Part shown: piece by piece, positions 7,386-15,174 of the stretch | How the letters are laid out: every line of letters starts with the position of its first letter | Position numbering within the stretch: the first letter of the stretch is position 1 | From: Camelimonas abortus | Lineage (GTDB): Bacteria; Pseudomonadota; Alphaproteobacteria; Rhizobiales; Beijerinckiaceae | DNA length: 21,048 nucleotides | Reading direction: 5' to 3' (one strand) | Assembly (NCBI RefSeq): GCF_042647165.1 | Contig: NZ_JBHRUV010000120.1 | Notes under the pieces: generated by a model | What the model saw: only the letters and a program-made list of their open reading frames with translations | What the model was told of the DNA's origin: nothing | Database searches by the model: none | Made by a program: the position numbers and the translations under genes

Positions 7386-8265
7386 GGGTTGCCTCAGGAC
7401 CTTTTCCTTCGCGTTCACCGTCGTCGCATCCAGGGGCGTCATAACAAGTGTAGGCGGGTAGCGTCGGGAAGCGATGGGCGATGATATCGCCCACCACCAC
7501 CAGTGCTGGAGATCTCATCTGCGCTGCGGCGACCGCTGCCATCGCTCCGCAAAGCGTGGTTTCGAGCAGGCGCTCATGCTTCGTCGTGGCGCCCTCAATC
7601 ACCGCCAGCGGGGTGTCTGGAGCGAGCCCGCCAGCCATCAGCTGGTCGCTGATGCGACCCAGATTTCCCAGGCCCATATAGATAATGATCGGCTCGCCAA
7701 CCTTGGCCAACGCCGCCCAATCCGGGCCATCCGCTCCGTCATCGGCAGCGTGCCCGGTCGCAAGGATGATGGCGCGCGACACGCCGCGCAGCGTGGCTGG
7801 AATGCCGAAATTCGCGAGTCCCGCGAGTCCGGAGGTCAGACCCGGCAAAAACCGGAATGGCACGCCTTCGGCCAACAGGGTCTGCGCCTCCTCTCCACCA
7901 CGTCCGAAAACATTGGGATCGCCACCCTTCAGGCGCAACACCCGCTTGCCGGCGCGCGCCAGAGCCACCAGCAGCGCGTTGATGTCTTGCTGCCGCGCGG
8001 ATGGCTGGCCGGCGCGCTTGCCGACAAAGTGCAATTCCGCATGCGGCGCCGCGCGCAGCACGAGCGGATTGACCAGCGCGTCGTAAACAATGGCGTCAGC
8101 AGCTCCGAGAGCGCTGACCACGGCCAGCGTCAAATGCTCAAGCCCGCCCGGGCCAGCGCCGGCTAGCAGCACGCTGCCGGGGGGGAACGCTCCCCCGCTC
8201 AGCGCTGGATCGGACGCGCAAAGCCGGGCGACGGCGTCTGTGGTGATGGCTACCCCGCTGCTCAT
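7378..8265 (-). CDS. cobA: Uroporphyrinogen-III C-methyltransferase
   Basis: This enzyme uses two SAM molecules to methylate uroporphyrinogen III at C2 and C7, giving precorrin-2, the entry to the corrin branch. LLAGAGPGGLEHLTLAVVSAL, then IVYDALVNP, LRLKGGDPNVFGRGGEE (residues about 112-126) and PGLTSGLAGLANFGIPATLRG are the SUMT signature blocks. At 295 residues it is a stand-alone CobA and lacks the dehydrogenase/ferrochelatase half of CysG. It has a short extra N-terminus of about 29 residues and a charged, probably unstructured tail. The ATG at 8265 overlaps the cobM stop as ATGA and has GGAGG eight bases upstream. Confidence 0.96.
   Translation of the reverse strand: MSSGVAITTDAVARLCASDPALSGGAFPPGSVLLAGAGPGGLEHLTLAVVSALGAADAIVYDALVNPLVLRAAPHAELHFVGKRAGQPSARQQDINALLVALARAGKRVLRLKGGDPNVFGRGGEEAQTLLAEGVPFRFLPGLTSGLAGLANFGIPATLRGVSRAIILATGHAADDGADGPDWAALAKVGEPIIIYMGLGNLGRISDQLMAGGLAPDTPLAVIEGATTKHERLLETTLCGAMAAVAAAQMRSPALVVVGDIIAHRFPTLPAYTCYDAPGCDDGEREGKGPEATHD
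7392..7395 (-). promoter_or_regulatory. Ribosome binding site deciding the cobB start
   Basis: GAGG on the minus strand, six bases ahead of ATG 7385. It favours this start over the ATG at 7442, which lies deep inside cobA. Confidence 0.6.
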
Positions 8266-9059
8266 GCGCCTGCCTCCGGTCCCGGTTCGCCAATGAGGTG
8301 CAGCGGCCGTCCGCGATAGCGGCGTTGATAGCCAGCGCTATAGAGCGCACTTTCCTGAAAATCGCGCGACGCGAGCCCGCGGCCCACAAGGATCAGCGCC
8401 GTGCGCTCAGCCGGATCAGCCGCCATGCGTTGCTCGATATCGCCCAGGGTCCCCCGGATGATGCGCTCATCAGCGAAGCTGACGCGCACCGCCACGACGC
8501 AGGGGCAGTCAGCGCCATACAGGGGGGAAAGTTCGGCCACGACCTGTCCCAAGGCATGGATGGCGAGGTGAATGGCCAGCGTGGCGCCGGTCGCACCGAA
8601 ATTGCCGAGGGTTTCGTTGGGCGGCATGGCCGATGCGCGGCCCGAAACGCGCGTCAGCACCAGCGACTGGGCGACGCCGGGGATAGTCAGTTCCTGACGC
8701 AGCGCCGAGGCGGCGGCCGCGACGGCGGGCACGCCAGGCGTCATCGTCCATGAAATGCCCAGCCGGTCGAGGCGGCGCGTTTGCTCGGCAACGGCGCTCC
8801 ACACGGACAGATCGCCGGAGTGCAGCCGCGCCACGTCCTGCCCCATGGCGGTTGCGGCTAAATATTCGCCCTCGATCTCGTCGAGGCTCATGGGCGCGGT
8901 GTCCACGATCCGCGCCTCGGGCGGGCAATATTGCAGCAGGTCTGGCGACACGATGGAGCCGGCGTAAAGGCAGACCGGGCATGCCGCGATCAGATCGCGT
9001 CCGCGCACGGTGATCAGGTCGGCGGCGCCGGGACCAGCGCCGATAAAGTGAACGGTCAT
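8262..9059 (-). CDS. cobM: Precorrin-4 C11-methyltransferase
   Basis: This SAM-dependent methylase converts precorrin-4 to precorrin-5 by methylating C11. The N-terminus HFIGAGPGAADLITVRG, followed by CPVCLYAGSIVSPDLL, is highly typical of CobM/CbiF, as are ARLHSGDLSVWSAVAEQ (SAM loop) and MTPGVPAVAAAASALRQELTIP. The 265-residue length is normal. The ATG at 9059 overlaps the cobE stop as ATGA, and the cobM stop overlaps the cobA start in the same way, so it sits in a run of translationally coupled genes. Confidence 0.97.
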   Translation of the reverse strand: MTVHFIGAGPGAADLITVRGRDLIAACPVCLYAGSIVSPDLLQYCPPEARIVDTAPMSLDEIEGEYLAATAMGQDVARLHSGDLSVWSAVAEQTRRLDRLGISWTMTPGVPAVAAAASALRQELTIPGVAQSLVLTRVSGRASAMPPNETLGNFGATGATLAIHLAIHALGQVVAELSPLYGADCPCVVAVRVSFADERIIRGTLGDIEQRMAADPAERTALILVGRGLASRDFQESALYSAGYQRRYRGRPLHLIGEPGPEAGA

Positions 9060-9526
9060 GGGGTATGTTGGCCTGGCAAGGAACTGTTGTTGGCTGCGAC
9101 TGGGGCAGCGGATGTGGCGATGGCGGCTGTCGCCGCGCCATGGGCGACGCGGGGCGCGAGCAACTTAGCGTGCAAGCCCGCGCCGGCGAGGGCTGCGGCT
9201 TCAGCCAGAGAGGGCAGGCCGGTTGCCTCCAGCGAGGCGGCTGACGTGGTCCGGCAGCGATCCGCGCTGGCGCGCAGGGCCTCTTGCTCAAGGGCGACGA
9301 TCGGAATGCAGAGTTGCGCGGCGACCGCCCTGACTGCAGTCGCCTGCGCCTTCTTTGCCGATGTGGCCAGAGCCGTAATTTGGGGAACGTTGGCCCCGGC
9401 AGCTTCACAGGCCGCCGTGATCGCCGCCAGAATGTCGGTAGCCGATGCGGCGCTCCGCATGCCAAGGCCGGCGACATGCCCGCCTTGCGCCAGTGGTGTG
9501 CTGCTCAGGGCGTGCGCTGTCATCAT
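9056..9526 (-). CDS. cobE: CobE / CbiG C-terminal domain protein
   Basis: This small protein of the CobE/CbiG_C family is needed for efficient aerobic corrin synthesis in P. denitrificans. Its biochemical role is not firmly settled; CbiG homologues act at the C20 lactone stage of the anaerobic route. With the start at 9526 it has 156 residues. The blocks VAGLGMRSAASATDILAAI, ALATSAKKAQATAVRAVAA and IPIVALEQEAL, then TGLPSLAEAAAL, follow the CbiG_C pattern. The ATG at 9526 overlaps the cobL stop as ATGA and has GGAGG seven bases upstream. An upstream ATG at 9568 would run inside cobL. The C-terminal 20 residues are Ala-rich and look poorly conserved. Confidence 0.9.
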   Translation of the reverse strand: MMTAHALSSTPLAQGGHVAGLGMRSAASATDILAAITAACEAAGANVPQITALATSAKKAQATAVRAVAAQLCIPIVALEQEALRASADRCRTTSAASLEATGLPSLAEAAALAGAGLHAKLLAPRVAHGAATAAIATSAAPVAANNSSLPGQHTP

Positions 9527-10827
9527 GACGCAGCCTCCGCACCCGTCGTTGCCTTGAGCCAACGCCACTGGATCACGGGCATGGCCGATCGCCAGCCATG
9601 CAGCGATCCCACCGGCGCCGCGTGGGCGATGCTGATCTGTGTCGCCGCGCCTCCGTGGCGCAACAACATGTCCGTGACCAACGCCTGGGTTTCGAGGGTC
9701 ACCGCGTTGATCACAAGCCGGCCGCCCGGCTTGAGCGCCGCCATGGCGCTTTCGATCAGCGCGCTGTCGGCCCCTCCGCCTATGAACACGGCGTCCGGCG
9801 GCGCCAGCTGAGGCGTGACGTCACGGGACCGGCCTTCGTAGACCACCAGCCTGGCGGCGCAAAGCCTGCGGGCGTTCTGGCGTATGCGCGCCACCCGCTC
9901 AGCGGAGGCCTCGACGGCTATGGCGCGCAGGCAGGGCGAAAGGCGCAGCCATTCGATGCTGACCGAGCCGGACCCGGCGCCCAGATCCCACAACAAATCG
10001 CCTGATCGGGGGGACAGGGCCGTCATGGTGATGGATCTGATGGATTGCTTGGTGATTTGGCCATCATGCGCGAAGGCGTCATCCGGCAGGCCGAAGGCAG
10101 GTCCGGGCGGCAGGATGTCAGCGTCCGGCTGCAGCTCAAACGCCATGACATTCAACTGGTTAAACATGGTCGACGGCAGATCGCGCGCGGTCGACGCCGT
10201 GTGGCGCTGCTGCGGTCCGCCCATGGCTTCCAGCACATGCACCTCCGACTGGCCCCACCCAGCGTCCGTCAGCATGCGGGTTAGCCTCACGGGGGCCTCG
10301 CCATCACTGGTGAGTGCGATGACGCGCGCCCTGGGCGCGAGGGCGTCGAGCAACGCCGTTTCGTCGCGACCGTGCAACGAAATCAGCGTCACGTCCTGCA
10401 ATGGCCAACCAAGATGGGCGGCCGCCAGCGTGAACGCCGATGGCTGGGCATAGACCTGCATCTCAGCGGGCGGCAGGCGTCTGGCGAGGGTGGCGCCAAC
10501 GCCAAAGTGCATCGGATCGCCGCTCGCCAGCACGCACACGGCCTGTCCGCGCAGCGCCAACAGTTGCTCGAGGCTGTCAGAGAATGGCGACGCCCAGACA
10601 ATCGCTTCGCCCGTGATAAGCGCAGCCGCCAACGCGAGGTGGCGGGATCCTCCATAAACGACCGCCGCGCTTGAAACCGCGCGCGCGGCGGCTGGAGAAA
10701 GGCCGTCCAACCCATCTTCGCCAATCCCCACGACACTAAGCCACGGGCCTACGTGGGTAGTGGACGCGACGGGGCTCCAGGCGGTCGCGCTTGCGATGGC
10801 GAGGGGTTCGTCGTTACTGGGGCGCAT
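9523..10827 (-). CDS. cobL: Precorrin-6Y C5,15-methyltransferase (decarboxylating), CbiE-CbiT fusion
   Basis: This bifunctional enzyme methylates C5 and C15 of dihydro-precorrin-6 and decarboxylates the acetate at C12, giving precorrin-8X. It has 434 residues from the chosen start. The N-terminal CbiE-like half has LSVVGIGEDGLDGLSPAA (about 30-47), VYGGSRHL and the SAM loop VLASGDPMHFGVGATL (about 99-114). The C-terminal CbiT-like half is a Rossmann methyltransferase with LLWDLGAGSGSVSIEW (about 278-293) and the VFIGGG block. The ATG at 10827 is preceded six bases upstream by GGAGG. The frame is also open to an ATG at 10863, which would overlap the divergent cobK start. It heads the block cobL-cobE-cobM-cobA-cobB-cobF. 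Confidence 0.96.
   Translation of the reverse strand: MRPSNDEPLAIASATAWSPVASTTHVGPWLSVVGIGEDGLDGLSPAAARAVSSAAVVYGGSRHLALAAALITGEAIVWASPFSDSLEQLLALRGQAVCVLASGDPMHFGVGATLARRLPPAEMQVYAQPSAFTLAAAHLGWPLQDVTLISLHGRDETALLDALAPRARVIALTSDGEAPVRLTRMLTDAGWGQSEVHVLEAMGGPQQRHTASTARDLPSTMFNQLNVMAFELQPDADILPPGPAFGLPDDAFAHDGQITKQSIRSITMTALSPRSGDLLWDLGAGSGSVSIEWLRLSPCLRAIAVEASAERVARIRQNARRLCAARLVVYEGRSRDVTPQLAPPDAVFIGGGADSALIESAMAALKPGGRLVINAVTLETQALVTDMLLRHGGAATQISIAHAAPVGSLHGWRSAMPVIQWRWLKATTGAEAAS
9534..9538 (-). promoter_or_regulatory. Ribosome binding site deciding the cobE start
   Basis: GGAGG on the minus strand, seven bases before ATG 9526. It supports that start rather than the ATG at 9568. Confidence 0.6.
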
Positions 10828-10833
10828 GACAAG

Positions 10834-10838
10834 CCTCC
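10834..10838 (-). promoter_or_regulatory. Ribosome binding site deciding the cobL start
   Basis: GGAGG on the minus strand, six bases before ATG 10827. It lies within the 34-base gap between the cobL and cobK starts and selects 10827 over 10863. Confidence 0.65.
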
Positions 10839-10861
10839 GGAATGACGTAAACGCGCGATCC

Positions 10862-11686
10862 ATGCATGACGCCGCTCATCACAGACCACATGTGCTGGTG
10901 CTGGGCGGCGCGGGAGATGCGCGCGCGTTGATCAACGCGATGGCCATTCAGGCCATGCCGGTGCGCGTCACGCTGTCGCTCGCGGGCCGCACGCGTGATC
11001 CTGGCGCGCAATATGACATGGACATCGACGTGGCTGTCCGCACTGGCGGTTACGGTGGGGCAGGGGGGCTGGCGGCGTTCATCCGCAAGCAAGCGGTTGT
11101 CGCCATGATTAACGCGACCCACCCTTTCGCTGCGCAAATGGCGAACAACGCCGCCGAAGCAGCGCGTCTGACCGGTATCCCGCTGCTGCGCCTGCAACGG
11201 TCCGCATGGCTGCCCGTGACGGGCGATCACTGGATTGACGTCGCAGACATGCGAGAGGCCGTCGCCGCTATCGGTGCCGCTCCGCGCCGGGTGTTTCTGG
11301 CCATTGGTCGCCAGCAACTCGCGCCCTTCATGGCCGCGCAGCAGCACCATTACCTTGTCAGAACCATTGACCCTCCGGACCCGGCGATCAGCCTGAGCAA
11401 CGCCATCTACGTTGCGGCCCGCGGGCCGTTCTCGCTCAACGATGAGCTGGGTCAGTTGCGTGAGCACCAGATTGAACTGCTTGTCACCAAGAACAGTGGC
11501 GGCGCTGCAACCTACGCCAAGATCGAAGCCGCCCGCGCGTTGGGTCTGCCTGTGGTCATGGTCGGACGTCCCGCCGCGCCAGCTGTCACGGAGACAGCGG
11601 ATGTCGCGGTGGCCCTGCGTTTTGTCGCGACAGCCTGCAGGCTGAAACAGGCTCATGACGGCGCCCCTGCGGAACGCGGTGAATAA
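10862..11686 (+). CDS. cobK: Precorrin-6A reductase
   Basis: This NADPH-dependent enzyme reduces the C18-C19 double bond of precorrin-6A to give precorrin-6B (dihydro-precorrin-6). The 274-residue protein has VLVLGGAGDARALINAM at the N-terminus, MINATHPFAAQMANNAAEAA near residue 82, RVFLAIGRQQLAPF in the middle and the late block ELLVTKNSGGAATYAKIEAARALGLPVVMVGRP, all typical of CobK/CbiJ. The ATG at 10862 is placed so that little precedes the first strand; no clear ribosome binding site is seen. An in-frame ATG at 10826 would overlap cobL. The gene is alone on the plus strand, divergent from cobL, and its 3' end overlaps the convergent cobJ by 34 bases. Confidence 0.95.
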   Translation: MHDAAHHRPHVLVLGGAGDARALINAMAIQAMPVRVTLSLAGRTRDPGAQYDMDIDVAVRTGGYGGAGGLAAFIRKQAVVAMINATHPFAAQMANNAAEAARLTGIPLLRLQRSAWLPVTGDHWIDVADMREAVAAIGAAPRRVFLAIGRQQLAPFMAAQQHHYLVRTIDPPDPAISLSNAIYVAARGPFSLNDELGQLREHQIELLVTKNSGGAATYAKIEAARALGLPVVMVGRPAAPAVTETADVAVALRFVATACRLKQAHDGAPAERGE

Positions 11687-12420
11687 ACAAGAGGCGCCCG
11701 GCCCGGGCGCGTGATCACCCTCGTTTCAGGCGAGCCGATGATGATGCAGGTCGCCATATCGGCCATGTCAGCGCGGGCCTCAGCAAGAGGCATGACCACC
11801 ATGCGCTCATCCGGACGACCGGCGGCGCGTCCAAACACAACCGGTGTTTCCGCCGGAAGAATGGCGCGCAGGATGTCGAAGGCCGTCGCGAGTTGATGCG
11901 GGCGGGCGCGGCTCACCGGGTTGTAAAGCGCCAGCACGAAACCGGCTCTGGCTGCCGCTTGCAGGCGGGTCTCAATCAGACTCCAGGGCTTCAAATTGTC
12001 TGACAGCGAGATGGCGCAGAAGTCGTGGCCGAGCGGCGCTCCGACACGGGCGGCCACCGCCAGCATGGCGGTGACGCCAGGAACGATCTGAACGTCGAGG
12101 TCGCGCCAGGCGGCCGGGCCATGATCTATCGCCTCGCAGATGGCCGCCGCCATGGCGAACACGCCTGCGTCGCCGCCTGAGACGACCGCGACATCGCGGC
12201 CTGCCATCGCCATGGTGATGGCCGCTTCCGCCCGGGCCATTTCCTCGCGATTGTCAGAGGCATGGGCGCGCTGATCAGGCCGAAGATCGAGCCGGGCGAC
12301 GTAGGGGAAGTAGCCAAAGAAATCTGTGGCGCGATCAACAGCGGCGCGCGCTTGCGGCGTGATCTGTTCCTGTGAGCCAGGCCCGAGCCCAATTACCGAG
12401 AGACTGCCTGACTTACCCAT
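11653..12420 (-). CDS. cobJ: Precorrin-3B C17-methyltransferase
   Basis: This SAM-dependent enzyme performs the ring contraction: it methylates C17 of precorrin-3B and yields precorrin-4. LSVIGLGPGSQEQITPQA at the N-terminus, FGYFPYVARL, VVSGGDAGVFAMAAAI (SAM loop) and IVPGVTAMLAVAARVGAPLGHDFCAISLSDNLKPW are diagnostic of CobJ/CbiH. The ATG at 12420 gives 255 residues and overlaps the cobI stop by eight bases; the frame is open further upstream to 12621 only as a shadow of cobI. It is the last gene of the riboswitch-headed block. Its 3' end overlaps cobK from the opposite strand. Confidence 0.96.
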   Translation of the reverse strand: MGKSGSLSVIGLGPGSQEQITPQARAAVDRATDFFGYFPYVARLDLRPDQRAHASDNREEMARAEAAITMAMAGRDVAVVSGGDAGVFAMAAAICEAIDHGPAAWRDLDVQIVPGVTAMLAVAARVGAPLGHDFCAISLSDNLKPWSLIETRLQAAARAGFVLALYNPVSRARPHQLATAFDILRAILPAETPVVFGRAAGRPDERMVVMPLAEARADMADMATCIIIGSPETRVITRPGRAPLVYSPRSAGAPS

Positions 12421-13198
12421 GGGCAGCCCCCATGGCGCGGGTCCCAGCGTTGATATCTGCGACTGGCTCGGGACATGGCCTGGCGCTCCACGCCGGCACC
12501 AGCACCAGAGAGAGATAGGGGGCCTGATCATCCTCTTTGGCAGCCAGCCGCATATGACTGGCCCGCTGCGTCGTGCCGCGCTCGACATACACCGCATCAG
12601 CCAGTCGCCCCGAGGCTTCAAGAGCGCGACGAATACGCGGCAGATTGCGCCCGACCTTCATGATCACCACGGCGTCCGGTGTGCTGAGACGGCGAACAAG
12701 TTCGCTGTCGTCTACGGTCCCGGGGAGTACGGTGAGCACGTCTTCGCCCTGAGCCAGCGGCAACCCGCTCTGTGACCAGCAACCAGACATGGCCGTGACG
12801 CCGGCGATTACCTCGGACGGGTAGCGCGCCGCCAACCGGACATGCAGATGCATATATGAGCCGTAGAATAGCGGGTCGCCTTCACTGAGCACGCAGACCG
12901 TGCGGCCGGCGTCCAGATGGGCCGCCACCGCTTGGGCGCTTTCCTCATAGAAACAACTGATCGACTGCTGGTAGGCGTCGCTTCGGTGGGGCAGTTCGGT
13001 GGTTACCGGATAGAGCAGGGGCAACTCGATGACGTCGTCGCGGATGTAAGCGCTGGCGATGGCGCGCGCGTTGCTGGGGGAGCCGCGCTTGGCGAAATGC
13101 GCCACGACATCCGCGCGCTCAAGGGCGCGAACCGCTTTCAGGGTCATCAGTTCGGGGTCGCCGGGTCCTGTGCCGACGCCATACAGCACGCCGCTCAT
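12413..13198 (-). CDS. cobI: Precorrin-2 C20-methyltransferase
   Basis: This SAM-dependent enzyme methylates C20 of precorrin-2 to give precorrin-3A. The 261-residue protein starts with LYGVGTGPGDPELMTLKAVRAL, followed by YPVTTELPHRSDAYQQSI and VCVLSEGDPLFYGSYMHL, with VIAGVTAMSGCWSQSGLPLAQGEDVL typical of CobI/CbiL. The ATG at 13198 overlaps the stop of the cobG-cobH fusion as ATGA and has GAGG about eight bases upstream. Confidence 0.97.
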   Translation of the reverse strand: MSGVLYGVGTGPGDPELMTLKAVRALERADVVAHFAKRGSPSNARAIASAYIRDDVIELPLLYPVTTELPHRSDAYQQSISCFYEESAQAVAAHLDAGRTVCVLSEGDPLFYGSYMHLHVRLAARYPSEVIAGVTAMSGCWSQSGLPLAQGEDVLTVLPGTVDDSELVRRLSTPDAVVIMKVGRNLPRIRRALEASGRLADAVYVERGTTQRASHMRLAAKEDDQAPYLSLVLVPAWSARPCPEPVADINAGTRAMGAAHG

Positions 13199-15174
13199 AT
13201 GCCCGCCCTCGCCAGTGCGTTAATGGCGGCGACCGTCATCGCGCTGCCGCCCATGCGCCCGCGCACGATAGCGAACGGAATGTCGTTCTGTGCGGCCAGC
13301 GCGTCCTTGGATTCCGCGGCGCCGACGAAGCCCACCGGCATGCCGATGATCGCCGCCGGGCGTGGCGCCCCGTCAGCGATCATGTTGAGCAGACGAAACA
13401 GCGCCGTGGGGGCGTTGCCGATCGCCACGACCGCGCCCGCCAGCATGGGCCGCCACAATTCGAGCGCGGCGGCGGAACGGGTGTCGCCCAGTCGCTTCGC
13501 CAGATCCGCGGTGCGTGGATCATGCAGCGTGCAAACAACCTCGTTTCGCATTGGAAGCCGGGCCCTGGTCACGCCATGCGCCACCATCTGCGCATCGCAC
13601 AAAATCGGCGCGCCGCCTTGCAGGGCCGCGCGAGCGGCTGCGACAAATTCGTGGGAGAAGGCGAAGTGCCTTGCGGCGTCGACCACGCCGCAGGCATGGA
13701 TCATCCGGACAGCGACATCGGCCTCATCCGGGGTGAAGCGGGACAGATCAGCCTCACGCCGGATAATGGCGAAGGACTCCCGATAGATGGCGTCGCCATC
13801 CCGGACATAGTCGTGGTGCATGGCAGGTCTCGTAAAACGCGCGCTGCTGCGCGGCGCGCCGCCAGCTGGCGGCGTTGGGGGCATGGGTGAGCGAAACTGG
13901 GGTTCAAGCGACATGACGGCCTGAGAAATCAGCGGGAGCGGGGGAGCGTCGACTGGCTGCGCAGGGTCCGATTTTGACTGCATGGCGGTGACGCCCGTGG
14001 CCGTGGTGGTCGCGGAGAGGGTGATGTTGCTCCGCGGAACGCCGCACCTTTTTTCACATCCGCTGATATGCAGCCGCGCGCCCCCGCCTAGCTCACGTTC
14101 AAGCAACGCGGCGTTGTCAGCGATCAGCGCATCGGCGAGTTCACGCGTGCGCCAGCGGGCTGAGGCGCAGCGCGGCGCACCGGCGCACGGATCGACGCGA
14201 AGGGCGAGATCGTCAGGGTCCGCGATCAAACCGCCGATGCGCGCCGCCGCCATCACCGCCGGGAAATCCGCTGCGGCGCGATACAGCACGACGAGCGCCC
14301 GATCAGGCGCGGGCCTGACGTCTGCGCCGTCCGGCAATGCGCGGGCGAATGACAGCAGCGCGTCCGCAGTCAAGGCGCCAAAGCGGACGTGAAGACTGTA
14401 GCCGCCGGCAAACGCGCAGCCCGCGCGAAGAACGACAGGGCCGGGGGCTGAAGCGTGTGTTGTCTGCTGTGCTGACCCCAGGCTGACCAGCGGCGCCAGA
14501 ACGCGGCCCATGACGTCTGGATCAACGTCGTGTATGCGGGCCGACCGTCCGCGCCGAGCGATGTCCGCCAATAATTGCAAGGTGGCGTCGACAATGGCCG
14601 GGGTATCGCCAGCATGGAGCGATGCAGTGGATTGGCGGCCGCCGACACGGATTGCCCACGGCTGTTCCGGCGAGCCCGTGGCGACAATCCGGACGTCGGC
14701 GACGAGACCGGCGAGACAGAAACGCCCAGCGCCATCAATGGTCACACTGACTTTTGGCCCCAGGGCCGCGCTGAGTTTCGGCCATGCGGAAGCCGATGTC
14801 AGGCGGGCGGCGAGCGTGCTGGCGTCAGCCTGCTCAGCCGCATCCAGTCCTGCGATCGGGCTGATGTCGATGGGCGCGCCAGTTCTGGGCGTGATGCCGG
14901 CGTCAGCCAGATATTTCAGCAGGGCGACGCCTTCATATCGCGCCAACCCACGAATCTGGACGCCGCCACGCAAGGTGATCTCCACCTCGCCGTTGCCATA
15001 TGCGGACGCCGCCTCGGCCACAGCGATCAATTGGTCCGGCGTGAACGCCCGGCTTACCGGGTAGAGCCGCGCCAGCGCGCCGTCGCCCGTACGCATTGGC
15101 GCCATGACGGTCGGGCAGGCGCCACGGCGCAATGCGTCGGCGCGTGGCTCAACGGCTGGCCTCGCGGCAATCAT
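13195..15174 (-). CDS. cobG-cobH: Fused precorrin-3B synthase (CobG) and precorrin-8X methylmutase (CobH)
   Basis: One 659-residue frame carries two enzymes that are usually separate. Residues 1 to about 395 are CobG, a sulfite/nitrite-reductase-like Fe-S monooxygenase that converts precorrin-3A to precorrin-3B. ITLRGGVQIRGL is near residue 66, and four Cys that could ligate the 4Fe-4S cluster are at 330 and 336 (DPCAGAPRCAS) and at 373 and 377 (SGCEKRCG). Residues about 452-659 are CobH, which shifts the C11 methyl to C12 to form hydrogenobyrinate. It has YVRDGDAIYRESFAIIR, His493 in RMIHACG (the catalytic His of the family), LCDAQMVAHGVTRARLP and GMPVGFVGAAESK. The linker at about 396-451 is rich in Pro, Ala and Ser. 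No stop lies between the parts, and no clear start signal precedes the CobH Met452. The start at 15174 has GGAGG eight bases upstream and overlaps the cobN stop as ATGA. Confidence 0.93.
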   Translation of the reverse strand: MIAARPAVEPRADALRRGACPTVMAPMRTGDGALARLYPVSRAFTPDQLIAVAEAASAYGNGEVEITLRGGVQIRGLARYEGVALLKYLADAGITPRTGAPIDISPIAGLDAAEQADASTLAARLTSASAWPKLSAALGPKVSVTIDGAGRFCLAGLVADVRIVATGSPEQPWAIRVGGRQSTASLHAGDTPAIVDATLQLLADIARRGRSARIHDVDPDVMGRVLAPLVSLGSAQQTTHASAPGPVVLRAGCAFAGGYSLHVRFGALTADALLSFARALPDGADVRPAPDRALVVLYRAAADFPAVMAAARIGGLIADPDDLALRVDPCAGAPRCASARWRTRELADALIADNAALLERELGGGARLHISGCEKRCGVPRSNITLSATTTATGVTAMQSKSDPAQPVDAPPLPLISQAVMSLEPQFRSPMPPTPPAGGAPRSSARFTRPAMHHDYVRDGDAIYRESFAIIRREADLSRFTPDEADVAVRMIHACGVVDAARHFAFSHEFVAAARAALQGGAPILCDAQMVAHGVTRARLPMRNEVVCTLHDPRTADLAKRLGDTRSAAALELWRPMLAGAVVAIGNAPTALFRLLNMIADGAPRPAAIIGMPVGFVGAAESKDALAAQNDIPFAIVRGRMGGSAMTVAAINALARAGI

